64,000 bases of DNA, taken from assembly GCF_006716465.1 (NCBI RefSeq), contig NZ_VFPB01000001.1:264483-328482 (forward strand), read 5' to 3'. The stretch comes from Pseudoxanthomonas sp. 3HH-4. Lineage in GTDB: Bacteria > Pseudomonadota > Gammaproteobacteria > Xanthomonadales > Xanthomonadaceae. The notes beneath the pieces are model-generated. The model saw nothing but the letters and a program-made list of their open reading frames with translations. It was not told where the DNA came from and did not search any database. Positions 62,663-64,000 of this stretch are shown here, in pieces (position 1 is the first letter of the stretch; every line of letters starts with the position of its first letter). A program made the translations under genes and the position numbers.

Positions 62663-63660
62663 AGATCCTCGTCACCGGCGGTGGTGGATTCCTCGGCCAG
62701 GCGCTGTGTCGTGGCCTGGTCGAGCGCGGCTACGAAGTCATCAGCCTCAATCGTGGCTACTACCCGGTGCTGCGCGAACTTGGCGTGGGCCAGGTGCAGG
62801 GCGACCTCGCCGACGCGCACGCGGTGCGGCATGCCGCCGACGGCGTCGACGCGGTCTTCCACAACGCGGCCAAGGCCGGCGCCTGGGGCAGCTACAAGAG
62901 TTACCACGATGCCAACGTGGTCGGCACGCAGAATGTGCTCGACGCCTGCCGGGCGCACGGCATCGGCAGGCTGGTCTACACCTCCACGCCGAGCGTGACC
63001 CATCGCGCTACCCATCCGGTCGAGGGCGGCACAGCCGACAGCGTGCCGTACGGCGAGGGCTTCAAGGCGCCGTACGCGACCACCAAGACGATCGCCGAGA
63101 AGGCTGTGCTCGCAGCGAACGATACGTCGCTGGCGACGGTGGCGCTGCGGCCGCGCCTGATCTGGGGCCCGGGCGACCACCAGATCCTGCCGCGGCTGGT
63201 GTCGCGCGCGCGCGCTGGTCGCCTGCGCGTCGTCGGCAGCGGCGAGAACCATGTCGACACCACCTACATCGACAACGCCGCACAGGCGCACTTCGATGCC
63301 TTCGATCATCTCGCCCCCGGCGCCGCCTGCGCGGGCAGGGCCTACTTCATTTCCAATGGCGAGCCGTGGCCGATGCGCAAGCTTCTCAACGCGCTGCTGG
63401 AATCAGCCGGCGCGCCACGCGTGGACAAGCACCTCTCGTTCAAGGCCGCTTACCGTGTGGGTGCGGTGTGCGAAACGCTGTGGACGGTGCTGCCGTTGAA
63501 AGGCGAACCGCCGATGACGCGGTTCCTCGCCGAACAGCTGAGCACGGCGCACTGGTACGACATGGCGCCCGCACGTCGCGACTTCGGCTATGTGCCGCGC
63601 GTGTCGATGGAGGAAGGCTTCGAGCACCTGCGCGCCTGGCTGCGCGAGCATCCGTTGTAG
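62659..63660 (+). CDS. oleD: OleD, 2-alkyl-3-ketoalkanoic acid reductase (SDR)
   Basis: A 333-residue extended SDR. NADP site TGGGGFLG (about 6-13) and catalytic YxxxK as YATTK (Tyr139, Lys143). OleD reduces the beta-keto acid from OleA to the beta-hydroxy acid for OleC. Start overlaps the oleC stop (ATGA). The stop codon TAG belongs to a GTAGGAGGGG repeat unit, so the repeat begins inside the coding end. Confidence 0.95.
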   Translation: MKILVTGGGGFLGQALCRGLVERGYEVISLNRGYYPVLRELGVGQVQGDLADAHAVRHAADGVDAVFHNAAKAGAWGSYKSYHDANVVGTQNVLDACRAHGIGRLVYTSTPSVTHRATHPVEGGTADSVPYGEGFKAPYATTKTIAEKAVLAANDTSLATVALRPRLIWGPGDHQILPRLVSRARAGRLRVVGSGENHVDTTYIDNAAQAHFDAFDHLAPGAACAGRAYFISNGEPWPMRKLLNALLESAGAPRVDKHLSFKAAYRVGAVCETLWTVLPLKGEPPMTRFLAEQLSTAHWYDMAPARRDFGYVPRVSMEEGFEHLRAWLREHPL

Positions 63661-63798
63661 GAGGGGCTTCAGCCTGCGCCTCGAACAACTTGTCCCATAC
63701 GCGCCGAAGAGCGCGCCACAGTGCGGCAGGGGAGTGGATGGACCTGATGGCGACGGCAACTCTGAAGGGAGAGAGGTCGGGGCTGAAGCTCCTCCCAC
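63657..63798. repeat. Inverted pair of GTAGGAGGGGCTTCAGCC repeats after oleD
   Basis: Unit GTAGGAGGGGCTTCAGCCTG begins at 63657, overlapping the oleD stop codon, and an inverse unit ending GCTCCTCCCAC lies at 63776-63798. Same family as at 5011 and 21336. The remaining DNA to 63946 holds no gene I can support. Confidence 0.82.
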
Positions 63799-63946
63799 GG
63801 ACCGCCCGGCCTTCACACTCGAATCACGACGCTGAAGGCTGTCCATATCGCGCAGAGCGACACTCACGCAACCGTGACTCCCCGCGTTCCAGCATGACGC
63901 ACGCCACTAACGGCTGCATCGCTGGCCACAGCCCAAAGGAGTTTCC

Positions 63947-64000
63947 ATGCTGCGCTACGCCATCATTTTCTTCGTCATCGCCCTCATCGCCGCCGTACTG
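63947..64000 (+). CDS. DUF1328 small membrane protein (start only)
   Basis: The last 18 codons read MLRYAIIFFVIALIAAVL, identical in pattern to the start of the DUF1328 (YtjA-like) family of about 55-residue membrane proteins. AAAGGAG lies just upstream of the ATG at 63947. The rest is outside the window. Function unknown; relatives are often stress-induced. Confidence 0.85.
   Translation, partial: MLRYAIIFFVIALIAAVL

Overview
The window is a high-GC chromosomal segment of a gammaproteobacterium of the Xanthomonadaceae (Xanthomonas, Stenotrophomonas, Pseudoxanthomonas, Lysobacter type). This rests on an Ax21-family outer membrane protein, an oleABCD olefin cluster very close to the Xanthomonas campestris one as I remember it, large TonB-dependent receptors, and GTAG-type short palindromic repeats between genes. 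The genus cannot be fixed by eye. I see no rRNA, tRNA, CRISPR array or complete insertion sequence.

Layout. 0-13 kb: a Ycf46-like AAA ATPase (cut by the window edge), ParA, then the tightly coupled sixA / YceI / phospholipase D-like operon, a hotdog thioesterase, an acyltransferase, a YheT-type hydrolase, a TPR protein with a sulfotransferase-like tail, a PEBP protein, an RDD protein, a GT-C-like membrane protein and a META/DUF4377 lipoprotein. 13.4-20.7 kb: uppP, then a nitrogen-control block glnA, glnK, amtB, ntrB, ntrC. It has a textbook sigma-54 promoter before glnA and an almost ideal NtrC operator at the ntrB start, so the locus looks autoregulated. 20.7-33.7 kb: core genes, namely sodC, a thiolase, ggt, a DUF4349 lipoprotein, hemD-hemX-hemY, a YiiD-like thioesterase, rhodanese-secB-gpsA and ax21.

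34.5-52.6 kb is the most interesting part: twelve genes in two divergent blocks that together look like a peptidoglycan-peptide capture and catabolism locus. The minus-strand block encodes an NlpC/P60 peptidase, an L-Ala-D/L-Glu epimerase, an RpiR/MurR regulator, an L,D-transpeptidase-fold enzyme and a DAACS symporter. The plus-strand block encodes a secreted transglutaminase-like protein, an Oar-like TonB receptor, an AmiD-like N-acetylmuramoyl-L-alanine amidase lipoprotein, a second TonB receptor, a serine beta-lactamase-fold peptidase, a VanX-like D-Ala-D-Ala dipeptidase and a DadA-like D-amino acid dehydrogenase. Two promoters 5.6 kb apart in this block share a 20-base identical element plus a second short element at identical spacing, which suggests a shared regulator.

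52.7-58.3 kb: trmL, a small secreted protein with three 26-residue repeats, an SDR, a tandem M16 peptidase and a DUF4156 lipoprotein. 58.3-63.7 kb: oleA, oleB, oleC and oleD (long-chain olefin synthesis), with a perfect CRP/Clp-type site before oleA, a strong terminator between oleA and oleB, and an inverted ykgJ gene between oleB and oleC. The window ends in the first 18 codons of a DUF1328 membrane protein.
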